Shown: positions 1 to 6,236 of the stretch, piece after piece | How positions within the stretch are numbered: the stretch's first letter is position 1 | Layout: every line of letters begins with the position of its first letter | Source: Aeromicrobium sp. | Lineage (GTDB): Bacteria; Actinomycetota; Actinomycetes; Propionibacteriales; Nocardioidaceae | Reading direction: 5' to 3' | Length of the DNA stretch: 7,739 nt | NCBI GenBank assembly: GCA_023254755.1 | Contig: JALRKU010000388.1 | Location: 1 to 7,739, forward strand | Notes under the pieces: generated by a model | Databases searched by the model: none | What the model was told of the DNA's origin: nothing | The model's input: only the letters and a program-made list of their open reading frames with translations | Translations under genes and position numbers: made by a program

Positions 1-315
1 CAGGGCGCGGCCGGCCTGCGCTTTGGTGAAGGTGCCTTCGAAGCGGCCCTGGGCCTGCAGGCCTCGCGCGACGACGGCTTCTCCGCCACCAACGCCCGCG
101 CCCAGTTCGGCAACCACAACCCGGACCGCGACGGCTTCGACCAGGTCACCTTGCGGTACGGCTCCACGTGGGACCTCGCGGGCGAGATCGCCTCGTACGG
201 TCCCGACGTCGTGGTCAGGTCGCCGACCGACCTGCGCGACGCGGTGATCGCCCGGCTCCGCCAGGCGGCGTCGGGCCGCCTGGCTGCCGTGGGCGAGCCC
301 GGGGGCAGCGCATGA
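1..315 (+). CDS. pafB: PafB, WYL-domain transcription regulator, 3' end only
   Basis: Only the last 104 codons are in the window; the start, the helix-turn-helix and the WYL core lie upstream. The reading frame is open from base 1 and ends at TGA 313-315. The visible part corresponds to the C-terminal WYL extension (WCX) of PafB. The stretch around 'LAGEIASYGPDVVV' (codons about 72-85), followed by 'LRDAVIARLR', is the typical closing segment of the family. In mycobacteria PafB works with PafC as a heteromeric activator of the LexA/RecA-independent DNA damage regulon, acting with RNA polymerase at promoters with a TANNNT -10. The stop overlaps the pafC start by 4 bp (ATGA), which implies translational coupling and equal supply of the two partners. 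The assignment as PafB rather than another WYL protein rests on the following pafC and tatAC. The two short open frames in other phases here are shadows. Confidence 0.88.
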   Translation, partial: QGAAGLRFGEGAFEAALGLQASRDDGFSATNARAQFGNHNPDRDGFDQVTLRYGSTWDLAGEIASYGPDVVVRSPTDLRDAVIARLRQAASGRLAAVGEPGGSA

Positions 316-1265
316 GCAAGTCGCAGGACCAGGTGCTGCGGATGCTCGCGATGGTGCCGTACCTGCAGGGCAAGGGCGGCATCCCGGTGCACGAGGTGGC
401 GCGGGAGCTCGGTGTCTCGGACAAGCAGATCCGCGACGACCTGCTGCTGCTGATGATGACCGGCACCGGACAGTACGGCGGCGAGCTGATCGACGTCGAC
501 CTCACGGCGCTCGAGGACGACGGGGTCGTGCACCTGCGCGAGGCGGAGTTCATGAGCCGGCCGCTGCGGATCACGGCGCAGGAGGGCGCGGCGCTCGTCG
601 TGGCGCTGCGCACGCTGCGCGCCTCGGCCGACGGCGACCAGGCGACGATCATCGACTCCACGCTCGCCAAGATCGAGGCCGCTCTCGGCGAGGGCGTCCA
701 CGCTCCGGTCGACGTGGTGCTCGACGCCGTCGACCCGGCGATCCACCAGCGGATCGTCCGCGGACTCGCCGACGGCAAGCGGCTGCGCCTCACCTACGCG
801 ACCGAGACCCGCGACGAGCGCACCGAGCGCGAGGTGGACCCTCGGCGGGTGTTCACCGAGAAGGGACGGCTCTACCTCGAGGCCTGGTGCCTGCGTGCCG
901 AGGACCTGCGGTTCTTCCGGCTCGACCGGGTCGTCGACGTCGAGATCACCGAGACCGGCGTCGAGGACCACGACGCCGAGTCCCGCGACCTCGGCGAGGG
1001 CATCTTCACGGTCGGTGCGGACACGCCATTCGCCCTGGTCCGACTGCACCCCTCGGCGGCGTGGATGACCGAGTACTACCCGATCGACCTGCTCGAGCAG
1101 GATGCCGAGGGGGTCTGGACCGCGCGTCTGTACGCGGCGGACCTCGGCTGGCTGCGCCGCCTCGTCACCCGGAACGCCGGTGCCGTCGAGGTGCTGGAAC
1201 CGCGTGAGCTGCGCGACGAGGTGATCGCGACGGCGACCTCGGCCCTCGCCGCGTACGATGGCTAG
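312..1265 (+). CDS. pafC: PafC, WYL-domain transcription activator of DNA damage response
   Basis: 317 residues, a usual length for PafC. ATG 312 is chosen because it overlaps the pafB stop (ATGA) and is preceded by a G-rich run (301-305) at 6-nt spacing; the frame is open further upstream, but that part lies inside pafB and looks non-native. An N-terminal winged helix-turn-helix spans about residues 5-50 (VHEVARELGVSDKQIRDDL at 26-44). The WYL domain covers about 143-212, with the 'FFRLDR' signature at 201-206, and a WCX extension runs to the C-terminus. The tripeptide that names the domain reads LYL (187-189) instead of WYL. The family partner is PafB, and the heteromer is known in mycobacteria to activate DNA repair genes on damage, with single-stranded DNA proposed as the signal. 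The protein is cytoplasmic. The role here is inferred from family and synteny; identity is near certain. Confidence 0.93.
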   Translation: MSKSQDQVLRMLAMVPYLQGKGGIPVHEVARELGVSDKQIRDDLLLLMMTGTGQYGGELIDVDLTALEDDGVVHLREAEFMSRPLRITAQEGAALVVALRTLRASADGDQATIIDSTLAKIEAALGEGVHAPVDVVLDAVDPAIHQRIVRGLADGKRLRLTYATETRDERTEREVDPRRVFTEKGRLYLEAWCLRAEDLRFFRLDRVVDVEITETGVEDHDAESRDLGEGIFTVGADTPFALVRLHPSAAWMTEYYPIDLLEQDAEGVWTARLYAADLGWLRRLVTRNAGAVEVLEPRELRDEVIATATSALAAYDG

Positions 1266-1279
1266 GCAACCACCACGAC

Positions 1280-1285
1280 GGAAGG
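1280..1285 (+). promoter_or_regulatory. Strong Shine-Dalgarno of tatA
   Basis: GGAAGG lies 6 nt before the tatA ATG at 1292. It is the best ribosome binding site in the window and fixes the tatA start. It contrasts with the genes from 2389 onward, which lack a well-placed Shine-Dalgarno. Confidence 0.75.
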
Positions 1286-1291
1286 TCTGAC

Positions 1292-1519
1292 ATGTTCCGA
1301 GGCGGCATCGGTGCTCCCGAGATCCTCATCATCCTGGGCGTCGTCGTGCTCCTGTTCGGCGGCAAGAAGCTGCCCGAGCTCGCGCGCGGCTCAGGCCGAG
1401 CCCTGCGCATCTTCAAGACCGAGGTCAAGGGTCTCGACGACGACGAGAAGGACGAGAAGACCCACCAGCAGCAGCTGGAGGCCGCCGAGGCGGTCGAGAA
1501 GAAGCCCGAGCAAGGCTGA
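1292..1519 (+). CDS. tatA: TatA, twin-arginine translocase pore-forming subunit
   Basis: 75 residues, the size usual for actinobacterial TatA. It has the standard plan: a short periplasmic N-terminus, one membrane helix (about residues 9-22), the conserved hinge 'FGGKKLPELA' (22-31), an amphipathic helix to about 44 (ARGSGRALRIFKTE), then an acidic stretch (DDDEKDE, 49-55) and a charged, disordered tail. Glu10 sits at the conserved polar position near the start of the membrane helix. TatA oligomers form the passage through which TatC-bound, folded twin-arginine substrates cross the cytoplasmic membrane. It lies 26 nt after pafC and 5 nt before tatC, so it is probably cotranscribed with both. 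TatA and TatB are homologous, but the short length and the place next to tatC favour TatA. No tatB is present in the window; in many actinobacteria tatB lies elsewhere on the chromosome. Confidence 0.96.
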   Translation: MFRGGIGAPEILIILGVVVLLFGGKKLPELARGSGRALRIFKTEVKGLDDDEKDEKTHQQQLEAAEAVEKKPEQG

Positions 1520-1524
1520 CCGGC

Positions 1525-2343
1525 TTGGCGCTCGGGCGCGGCAGGCCCGCGCCCGCCCCGGGCGGCGCGATGCCGCTCATGGATCACCTGCGCGAGCTGC
1601 GCAGCCGTCTGGTCAAGGCGGTGCTGGCGATCGTGCTGGGCACGGTCGTGGCCCTGGTCTTCTACGAGCAGATCCTCGACTGGCTGTCGCAGCCGTACAC
1701 CGACATCCGGCCCGACCTCGAGGCACAGGGCATCCAGACCGACCTGGTGCTCACGGGTGTCGGCGGAGCGTTCACGTTCCAGCTCAAGATCGGGCTCATC
1801 GCAGGGATCGTCGTCTCGAGCCCGCTGTGGCTGTGGCAGCTGTGGGCCTTCGTGCTCCCCGCGCTGCACACGAACGAGAAGCGCGGCGCCCTGCTGCTCA
1901 CCGGCATCGGCGCACCGCTGTTCGTGGCCGGTGCGTACGGCGCGTACCTCGTGCTGCCCAAGGCCATCCTGCTGCTGATCGGCTTCGTGCCCGAGGGGTG
2001 GGGGTCCCTGCTCACCGGCGCCGAGTACCTGAACTTCGTCGTCCGGATGGTCCTGGTCTTCGGTCTCGCCGCCGAGATCCCTCTGGTGGTGACGGTGCTC
2101 AACCGGATCGGTGCGGTGAGCGCCCGGCAGCTCGCCGGCGCACGGCCGTGGATCATCCTCGGCATCTTCGTCTTCGCCGCGATCGCGACGCCGACGACGG
2201 ACCCGCTGACCATGTGCCTGCTGGCCGCGCCGATGACGGTCCTCTACCTGGTGTCCGAGGTGCTGGCCCGGTTCACCGACCGCCGGCGACGTCGCGCGCT
2301 CCCTGACCTGCGCGACGACGAGCTCTCGCCGCTCGACGACTGA
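1525..2343 (+). CDS. tatC: TatC, twin-arginine translocase receptor subunit
   Basis: 272 residues from a TTG at 1525, 5 nt after the tatA stop, with a weak AAGG at 1512-1515. ATG 1570 (residue 16) and ATG 1579 (residue 19) are alternatives but lack a better ribosome site. Many actinobacterial TatC proteins carry a Pro/Gly/Arg-rich N-terminal extension like this one. Six membrane segments can be placed at about 28-47, 86-110, 122-146, 170-192, 207-222 and 226-246. Family signatures are visible: 'MDHLRELRSRL' at 19-29, with the cytoplasmic Glu24 that helps bind the twin-arginine signal peptide; 'PALHTNEKR' at 112-120, with the second conserved Glu118; and 'FAAIATPTTDPL' at 217-228. The C-terminus is cytoplasmic, with an RRRRR run (253-257) and an acidic end. 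TatC is the signal peptide receptor and works with TatA. Identity is certain; only the start is open. Confidence 0.95.
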   Translation: MALGRGRPAPAPGGAMPLMDHLRELRSRLVKAVLAIVLGTVVALVFYEQILDWLSQPYTDIRPDLEAQGIQTDLVLTGVGGAFTFQLKIGLIAGIVVSSPLWLWQLWAFVLPALHTNEKRGALLLTGIGAPLFVAGAYGAYLVLPKAILLLIGFVPEGWGSLLTGAEYLNFVVRMVLVFGLAAEIPLVVTVLNRIGAVSARQLAGARPWIILGIFVFAAIATPTTDPLTMCLLAAPMTVLYLVSEVLARFTDRRRRRALPDLRDDELSPLDD

Positions 2344-2376
2344 CCCGAACGCGCCGCGTGACCCGTCGGCACGGCC

Positions 2377-2382
2377 TACGCT
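2377..2382 (+). promoter_or_regulatory. Candidate -10 element of lipid kinase gene (leaderless)
   Basis: TACGCT fits the actinobacterial TANNNT -10 and lies exactly 6 nt before ATG 2389, so transcription would begin at the start codon itself. No Shine-Dalgarno is present before this ATG and no good -35 hexamer is seen. It would act as an internal promoter after tatC. Confidence 0.5.
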
Positions 2383-2388
2383 TCGACC

Positions 2389-3261
2389 ATGCGTCTCGCG
2401 CTCCTGGTCAACCCGGTCTCCGGCCGCCGCAAGGGCGAGCAGATCGCCGGTCACGCCGCGTTGCGGTTCAGCGAGGCCGGCCACGACGTCCAGGTCATCC
2501 AGGGCACCGACGCCGCCTCGGCGCGCGACGCGCTGAAGCAGGCGATCGACACCGGGCTCGACGCCGTGGTCGTCGTGGGTGGCGACGGTGCGCTGCACGG
2601 GGTGCTCGACCAGCTGGTCGGCTCGGACGTGGTCCTCGGCCTGCTCCCCGCGGGGACCGGCAACGACACGGCTCGATCCCTGGGGATCCCCGTCAAGGAC
2701 GCCGACGCCGCGATCGACCTCGTGCTTCGGGGAACCACCCGCAAGATCGACCTCGCGCAGGCGGACCAGACCCACGTCGTCACGGTCGTCGCGTCGGGCT
2801 TCGACTCCAAGGTCAACGAACGCGCCAACCGGATGCGGTGGCCGCGGGGCAACATGCGCTACAACATCGCGATCGCGGCCGAGCTGCGCGAGTTCGCCCC
2901 CCTCGCGTTCACCTTGACCCTCGACTCCGGCGAGGAGCTGCGCCGGCACGCCATGCTCGTCGCGGTCGGCAACGGGCCGTCGTTCGGTGGCGGTCTGCGG
3001 ATCTGCGAGGGAGCGGCGATGGACGACGGCCTGCTCGACGTGGTCGTCATCAATCCGGTCAGCAAGCTCAAGCTGCTGGCGGTCTTCCCGCGCCTCTACC
3101 GTGGCACCCACACCACGCTGCCGGAGTTCGAGCGGCACCTGGTGCGCAGCGTGACGCTGGAGTCGCCCGGCATCGTCGCGTACGGCGACGGCGAGCGACT
3201 GGGGCCGCTGCCACGCACCGTCTCGGTCGTGCCGGACGCTCTGTCCGTCTTCGTGCCCTGA
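2389..3261 (+). CDS. Diacylglycerol kinase family lipid kinase
   Basis: 290 residues, the normal length for the DgkB/YegS-type lipid kinase family. These soluble or membrane-associated enzymes phosphorylate diacylglycerol or a related lipid with ATP, feeding phosphatidic acid back into phospholipid synthesis. The N-terminal nucleotide-binding domain has 'LLVNPVSGRRKG' (5-16), the glycine-rich loop GGDGA (64-68, usually GGDGT) and 'LLPAGTGND' (85-93). The lipid-binding beta domain has 'GFDSKVN' (137-143), 'GNGPSFGGGLRICEGA' (194-209) and 'MDDGLLDVV' (211-219), and the C-terminal return carries the conserved DGE (267-269). The gene lies 45 nt after tatC and 29 nt before helY. The ATG has no Shine-Dalgarno but sits 6 nt from a TANNNT hexamer, so its transcript may be leaderless. 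Which lipid it uses cannot be read from the sequence; NAD and sphingosine kinases share the fold but fit less well. It has no counterpart at the M. tuberculosis pafBC-tatAC-helY locus. Confidence 0.9.
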   Translation: MRLALLVNPVSGRRKGEQIAGHAALRFSEAGHDVQVIQGTDAASARDALKQAIDTGLDAVVVVGGDGALHGVLDQLVGSDVVLGLLPAGTGNDTARSLGIPVKDADAAIDLVLRGTTRKIDLAQADQTHVVTVVASGFDSKVNERANRMRWPRGNMRYNIAIAAELREFAPLAFTLTLDSGEELRRHAMLVAVGNGPSFGGGLRICEGAAMDDGLLDVVVINPVSKLKLLAVFPRLYRGTHTTLPEFERHLVRSVTLESPGIVAYGDGERLGPLPRTVSVVPDALSVFVP

Positions 3262-3278
3262 CGCCTTCTCGCGGACCG

Positions 3279-3284
3279 TAGGCT
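3279..3284 (+). promoter_or_regulatory. Candidate -10 element of helY (leaderless)
   Basis: TAGGCT fits TANNNT and lies exactly 6 nt before ATG 3291, the same layout as the preceding gene. A GGAG at 3285-3288 is only 2 nt from the ATG, too close to serve as a normal Shine-Dalgarno. A CTGACG at 3258-3263 resembles a -35 but is only 15 nt from the -10. Confidence 0.5.
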
Positions 3285-3290
3285 GGAGCC

Positions 3291-6020
3291 ATGACGTCGC
3301 CCGCGGACGCCTACGCCCGCTCCCGGGCGAATCGGCAGCATCCCCATCTCGCCGCGTTCCGTGACCGGTACGCCTTCGGGCTCGACCCGTTCCAGGTCGA
3401 GGCCTGCCGCGAGGTCGAGGACGGGCACGGAGTGCTCGTCGCCGCCCCCACGGGCTCGGGGAAGACCGTCGTCGGCGAGTTCGCGGTGCACCTGGCGCTG
3501 GCGACCGGCCGCAAGTGCTTCTACACGACGCCCATCAAGGCGCTGTCCAACCAGAAGTTCACCGACCTCGTGGCCGAGCACGGCGCCGAGAACGTCGGAC
3601 TGCTGACCGGCGACAACAGCATCAACGGCGAGGCGCCCATCGTCGTCATGACGACCGAGGTGCTTCGGAACATGCTGTACGCCGGGTCGCGGACGCTCGA
3701 CACCCTCGGGTACGTCGTGATGGACGAGGTCCACTACCTCGCCGACCGGTTCCGCGGTGCGGTCTGGGAGGAGGTCATCATCCACCTCCCGGAGTCGGTG
3801 TCGATCATCTCGCTGTCGGCCACCGTCTCGAACGCCGAGGAGTTCGGCGAGTGGCTGACCGAGGTGCGCGGCGACACCCGGACGATCGTCGAGGAACGGC
3901 GCCCCATCCCGCTGCACCAGCACGTGCTGGTGGGGCGGCGGATGTTCGACCTGTTCGAGCCCGACGACCCCACGCAGGTCAACCGGCAGCTCGAGCGCAT
4001 GGCCCGCGAGGACTGGCAGCTCACCCGGCTGGGCAAGGGCCATCGCCCGCCCAAGGGGCAGCGGCGGCCCCGCAGCCGGCACCGCACGCCCGGACGGGTG
4101 GAGATCATCGAGCGCCTCGACGCCGAGGGGCTGCTGCCGGCCATCGTGTTCATCTTCAGCCGGGCCGGCTGCGCGAAGGCGATGCAGGAGTGCCTCGACG
4201 CCCGCCTCAACCTGACGACGCCCGAGGAACGCGCCGAGATCGTCGCGACCGTCGACACCGCCTGCGCCCACCTGCCCGAGGACGACCTGCACGTGCTCGG
4301 GTTCCACGAGTTCCGCGAGGGCCTGCAGCGCGGCATCGCCGCGCACCACGCCGGCATGCTCCCCACGTTCAAGGAGTGCGTCGAGGACCTGTTCAGCCGC
4401 GGTCTCGTCAAGGCCGTCTTCGCGACCGAGACGCTCGCGCTCGGCATCAACATGCCCGCCCGCTCGGTCGTCATCGAGCGGCTGTCGAAGTGGAACGGCG
4501 AGACCCACGCGGCGATCACGCCGGGGGAGTACACCCAGCTGACCGGTCGCGCCGGTCGGCGTGGCATCGACGTCGAGGGCCACGGCGTCGTGCTGTGGCA
4601 GCCGGGGCTCGATCCTCGCCAGGTCGCCGGCCTCGCGTCGACCCGCACGTATCCGCTCAACTCCTCGTTCCAGCCGTCGTACAACATGGCGATCAACCTG
4701 GTGGGTCAGGTGGGCCGCGAGGTCGCTCGTGACCTGCTGGAGCAGTCGTTCGCGCAGTTCCAGGCCGACCGCGCGGTGGTCGGGCTCGCGCGACAGATCC
4801 GCAAGGCCGACGAGGCCCTCGAGGGCTACCTGTCCTCGGCGCAGTGCGACCTGGGCGACTTCATGGAGTACGCGCGGATCCGCCAGGCCATCGGCGACCT
4901 GGAGCGGTCGGGAGCCCGGGCCCGCAAGAACGACGAGCGCGAGGCGGCGATCGAGTCGCTGCTGCGGCTCAAGATCGGGGACGTCATCGAGGTGCCGGTC
5001 GGCAAGTTCGCGGGTCTCGCGGTCGTGCTCGACCCGGGCGCGCAGGGCGACCGCGAAGGCCCGCGCCCCCTGGTCCTGACGGCGAACCGGCAGGCCCGCC
5101 GACTCGCGATGATCGACTTCCCGACGCCGGTGTCGGCGCTCGCCTCGATCCGCGTGCCGCGCAAGTTCAACGCGCGCGACCCGCAGGCGCGTCGCGACCT
5201 GGCGTCGACGTTGCGGAACCGGATGCCGCACGGCGCGGGGAGGTACCCCCAGCCGTACCGGGCCGTCGACCGCCCCGCCGGCGGCAACGACCCGCGGATC
5301 GAGGAGCTGCGCCGCGAGATGCGGGAGCACCCCTGCCACCGGTGCCCGGACCGCGAGCAGCACGCCCGCTGGGCCGAGCGCTACCTCAAGCTCGAGCGGG
5401 AGAACCAGCAGCAGCGCGGGCGCATCGACCAGCGCACGAACACGGTGGCCCGTCAGTTCGACCGCGTCTGCCAGGTGCTCGACACGCTCGGCTACCTCGA
5501 CGGCGACACGGTGACCGAGGCGGGCGAGCGGCTCAAGCGCCTCTACGGCGAGCTCGACCTGCTCGTCAGCGAGTGCCTGCGCGAGGGCCTCTGGCAGGGA
5601 CTGACCCCTGCCGAGCTCGCAGCCGTCGCGAGCGGACTGACGTACGAGACGCGCCGCGACGAGGAGCTGCCCGCTCCGCGGCTGCCCTCGACGGCGTCGC
5701 GCGAGGTCGCGACGCGGATGGACGCCCTGTGCGGCGAGATCATGGGCCTCGAGCGCGAGCACCGCCTGCGCTTCCTGCACCGACCCGACTTCGGGTTCGC
5801 CCAGGCCGTGTGGGACTGGTGCGAGGACACCCCGCTCGACCACGTGCTCGGCAGCACCGAGATGGCCGCCGGCGACTTCGTCCGCGCGATGAAGCAGCTG
5901 ATCGACGTCGTCGCCCAGATCGCCGACGCGGCGGGGCCGGGCGAGCTCCGTTCCACCGCGCGGGCGGCGCTCGACCTGCTCAACCACGGCGTCGTGACGT
6001 ACACCAGCGTCACCGGCTGA
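3291..6020 (+). CDS. helY: HelY-type superfamily 2 (Ski2/Mtr4-like) DEVH helicase
   Basis: 909 residues, the full length usual for actinobacterial HelY. The first RecA domain has the Q-motif region 'FGLDPFQVEA' (29-38), Walker A APTGSGKT (52-59), 'TTPIKALSNQKF' (79-90), the Walker B box DEVH (145-148) and SAT (176-178). A basic linker (246-269) leads to the second RecA domain, with 'HHAGMLP' (352-358), 'ATETLALGINMPAR' (378-391) and motif VI 'QLTGRAGRRG' (416-425). A KOW-like segment (about 560-625) and a C-terminal helical DSHCT domain (about 740-900) follow, as in Mtr4/Ski2. An 'HPCHRCPDREQH' Cys/His cluster lies at 680-691. ATP-dependent unwinding of RNA or of RNA-containing duplexes is the expected activity, in the cytoplasm; the precise bacterial role is not established. 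Its ATG follows a TANNNT hexamer by 6 nt. Reading frame, length and motifs are intact. Long open frames on the opposite strand here are GC-driven shadows. Confidence 0.95.
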   Translation: MTSPADAYARSRANRQHPHLAAFRDRYAFGLDPFQVEACREVEDGHGVLVAAPTGSGKTVVGEFAVHLALATGRKCFYTTPIKALSNQKFTDLVAEHGAENVGLLTGDNSINGEAPIVVMTTEVLRNMLYAGSRTLDTLGYVVMDEVHYLADRFRGAVWEEVIIHLPESVSIISLSATVSNAEEFGEWLTEVRGDTRTIVEERRPIPLHQHVLVGRRMFDLFEPDDPTQVNRQLERMAREDWQLTRLGKGHRPPKGQRRPRSRHRTPGRVEIIERLDAEGLLPAIVFIFSRAGCAKAMQECLDARLNLTTPEERAEIVATVDTACAHLPEDDLHVLGFHEFREGLQRGIAAHHAGMLPTFKECVEDLFSRGLVKAVFATETLALGINMPARSVVIERLSKWNGETHAAITPGEYTQLTGRAGRRGIDVEGHGVVLWQPGLDPRQVAGLASTRTYPLNSSFQPSYNMAINLVGQVGREVARDLLEQSFAQFQADRAVVGLARQIRKADEALEGYLSSAQCDLGDFMEYARIRQAIGDLERSGARARKNDEREAAIESLLRLKIGDVIEVPVGKFAGLAVVLDPGAQGDREGPRPLVLTANRQARRLAMIDFPTPVSALASIRVPRKFNARDPQARRDLASTLRNRMPHGAGRYPQPYRAVDRPAGGNDPRIEELRREMREHPCHRCPDREQHARWAERYLKLERENQQQRGRIDQRTNTVARQFDRVCQVLDTLGYLDGDTVTEAGERLKRLYGELDLLVSECLREGLWQGLTPAELAAVASGLTYETRRDEELPAPRLPSTASREVATRMDALCGEIMGLEREHRLRFLHRPDFGFAQAVWDWCEDTPLDHVLGSTEMAAGDFVRAMKQLIDVVAQIADAAGPGELRSTARAALDLLNHGVVTYTSVTG

Positions 6021-6071
6021 CCAACGGTCGTCTCCGTCCACCCTGGGTCCCGGTCCCGGGGCGATGTCGCG

Positions 6072-6090
6072 CACCGCCGGGTGGGCGGTG
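6072..6090 (+). terminator. GC-rich hairpin downstream of helY
   Basis: CACCGCC (6072-6078) and GGCGGTG (6084-6090) form a perfect 7-bp stem with a 5-nt loop, beginning 52 nt after the helY stop. It is the strongest simple stem in the spacer. It lacks a following U-tract, so it is a tentative terminator or 3'-end stabilising structure that could serve either strand. Confidence 0.4.
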
Positions 6091-6143
6091 GACGTCGCAC
6101 CTCATCGCGCCGGATCCGATGGCGACGTCGCCGCCCGACGGAT

Positions 6144-6153
6144 GCACCGGTGC
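6144..6153. repeat. 10-bp perfect palindrome in the convergent spacer
   Basis: GCACCGGTGC is its own reverse complement with no central gap. It may be a protein binding site or a chance product of high GC content. Nothing else indicates its role. Confidence 0.35.
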
Positions 6154-6188
6154 GCAGGTCACCTCCCCTCTGGGGCGGGCAGGTCACC
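6154..6188. repeat. Pair of 10-bp direct repeats around a small hairpin
   Basis: GCAGGTCACC occurs at 6154-6163 and again at 6179-6188, 25 nt apart start to start. The first copy lies in AGGTcACCT (6156-6164), itself an inverted repeat. Between the copies CCCC (6165-6168) and GGGG (6172-6175) can pair over a 3-nt loop. Function unknown. Confidence 0.45.
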
Positions 6189-6215
6189 GGCGCGCTCGCG
6201 CTGCGGTCCGCCGCC

Positions 6216-6229
6216 AGGCGATGGCGCCT
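6216..6229 (-). terminator. Small hairpin just after the exonuclease stop
   Basis: AGGCG (6216-6220) and CGCCT (6225-6229) pair over a 4-nt loop. On the minus strand this begins 7 nt after the exonuclease stop codon. The stem is only 5 bp and has no U-tract, so a terminator role is weakly supported. Confidence 0.25.
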
Positions 6230-6236
6230 CGGGGGC

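Larger units (their letters stand above)
6021..6236. other. Convergent spacer between helY and exonuclease, no gene seen
   Basis: These 216 nt separate two genes that run toward each other. I find no convincing protein-coding frame, tRNA or other RNA gene. The spacer holds several inverted repeats and one 10-bp direct repeat, listed separately. T-rich tracts are absent, so any termination here would be by U-tract-less hairpins or by Rho. Confidence 0.7.

Noticed and set aside
168..311. An upstream extension of pafC by 48 codons
   Set aside because: This stretch lies in pafB, whose frame reads a typical WYL C-terminus; the added residues are Arg/Pro/Gly-rich out-of-frame sequence. ATG 312 overlaps the pafB stop in the usual way.
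1165..3138. A 657-codon open frame on the minus strand across tatA, tatC and the kinase
   Set aside because: It runs against three well-supported genes and has the same low-complexity, Arg/Asp/Gln-rich composition; it is a shadow.
6049..6060. CCCGG-TC-CCGGG inverted repeat as a helY terminator
   Set aside because: The two-base loop is too tight for the full stem, and no U-tract follows; the 7-bp hairpin at 6072-6090 is better.
3096..6074. A 992-codon open frame on the minus strand opposite helY
   Set aside because: It mirrors the codon pattern of helY, whose motifs are unmistakable on the plus strand. The translation is rich in Arg, Asp, Val, Gly, His and Gln with no recognisable domain, as expected for an antisense frame in GC-rich DNA.
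6021..6236. A CRISPR array or insertion sequence end in the repeat-rich spacer
   Set aside because: There are only two copies of a 10-bp repeat, no regular spacers, no terminal inverted repeats flanking a gene, and no transposase.
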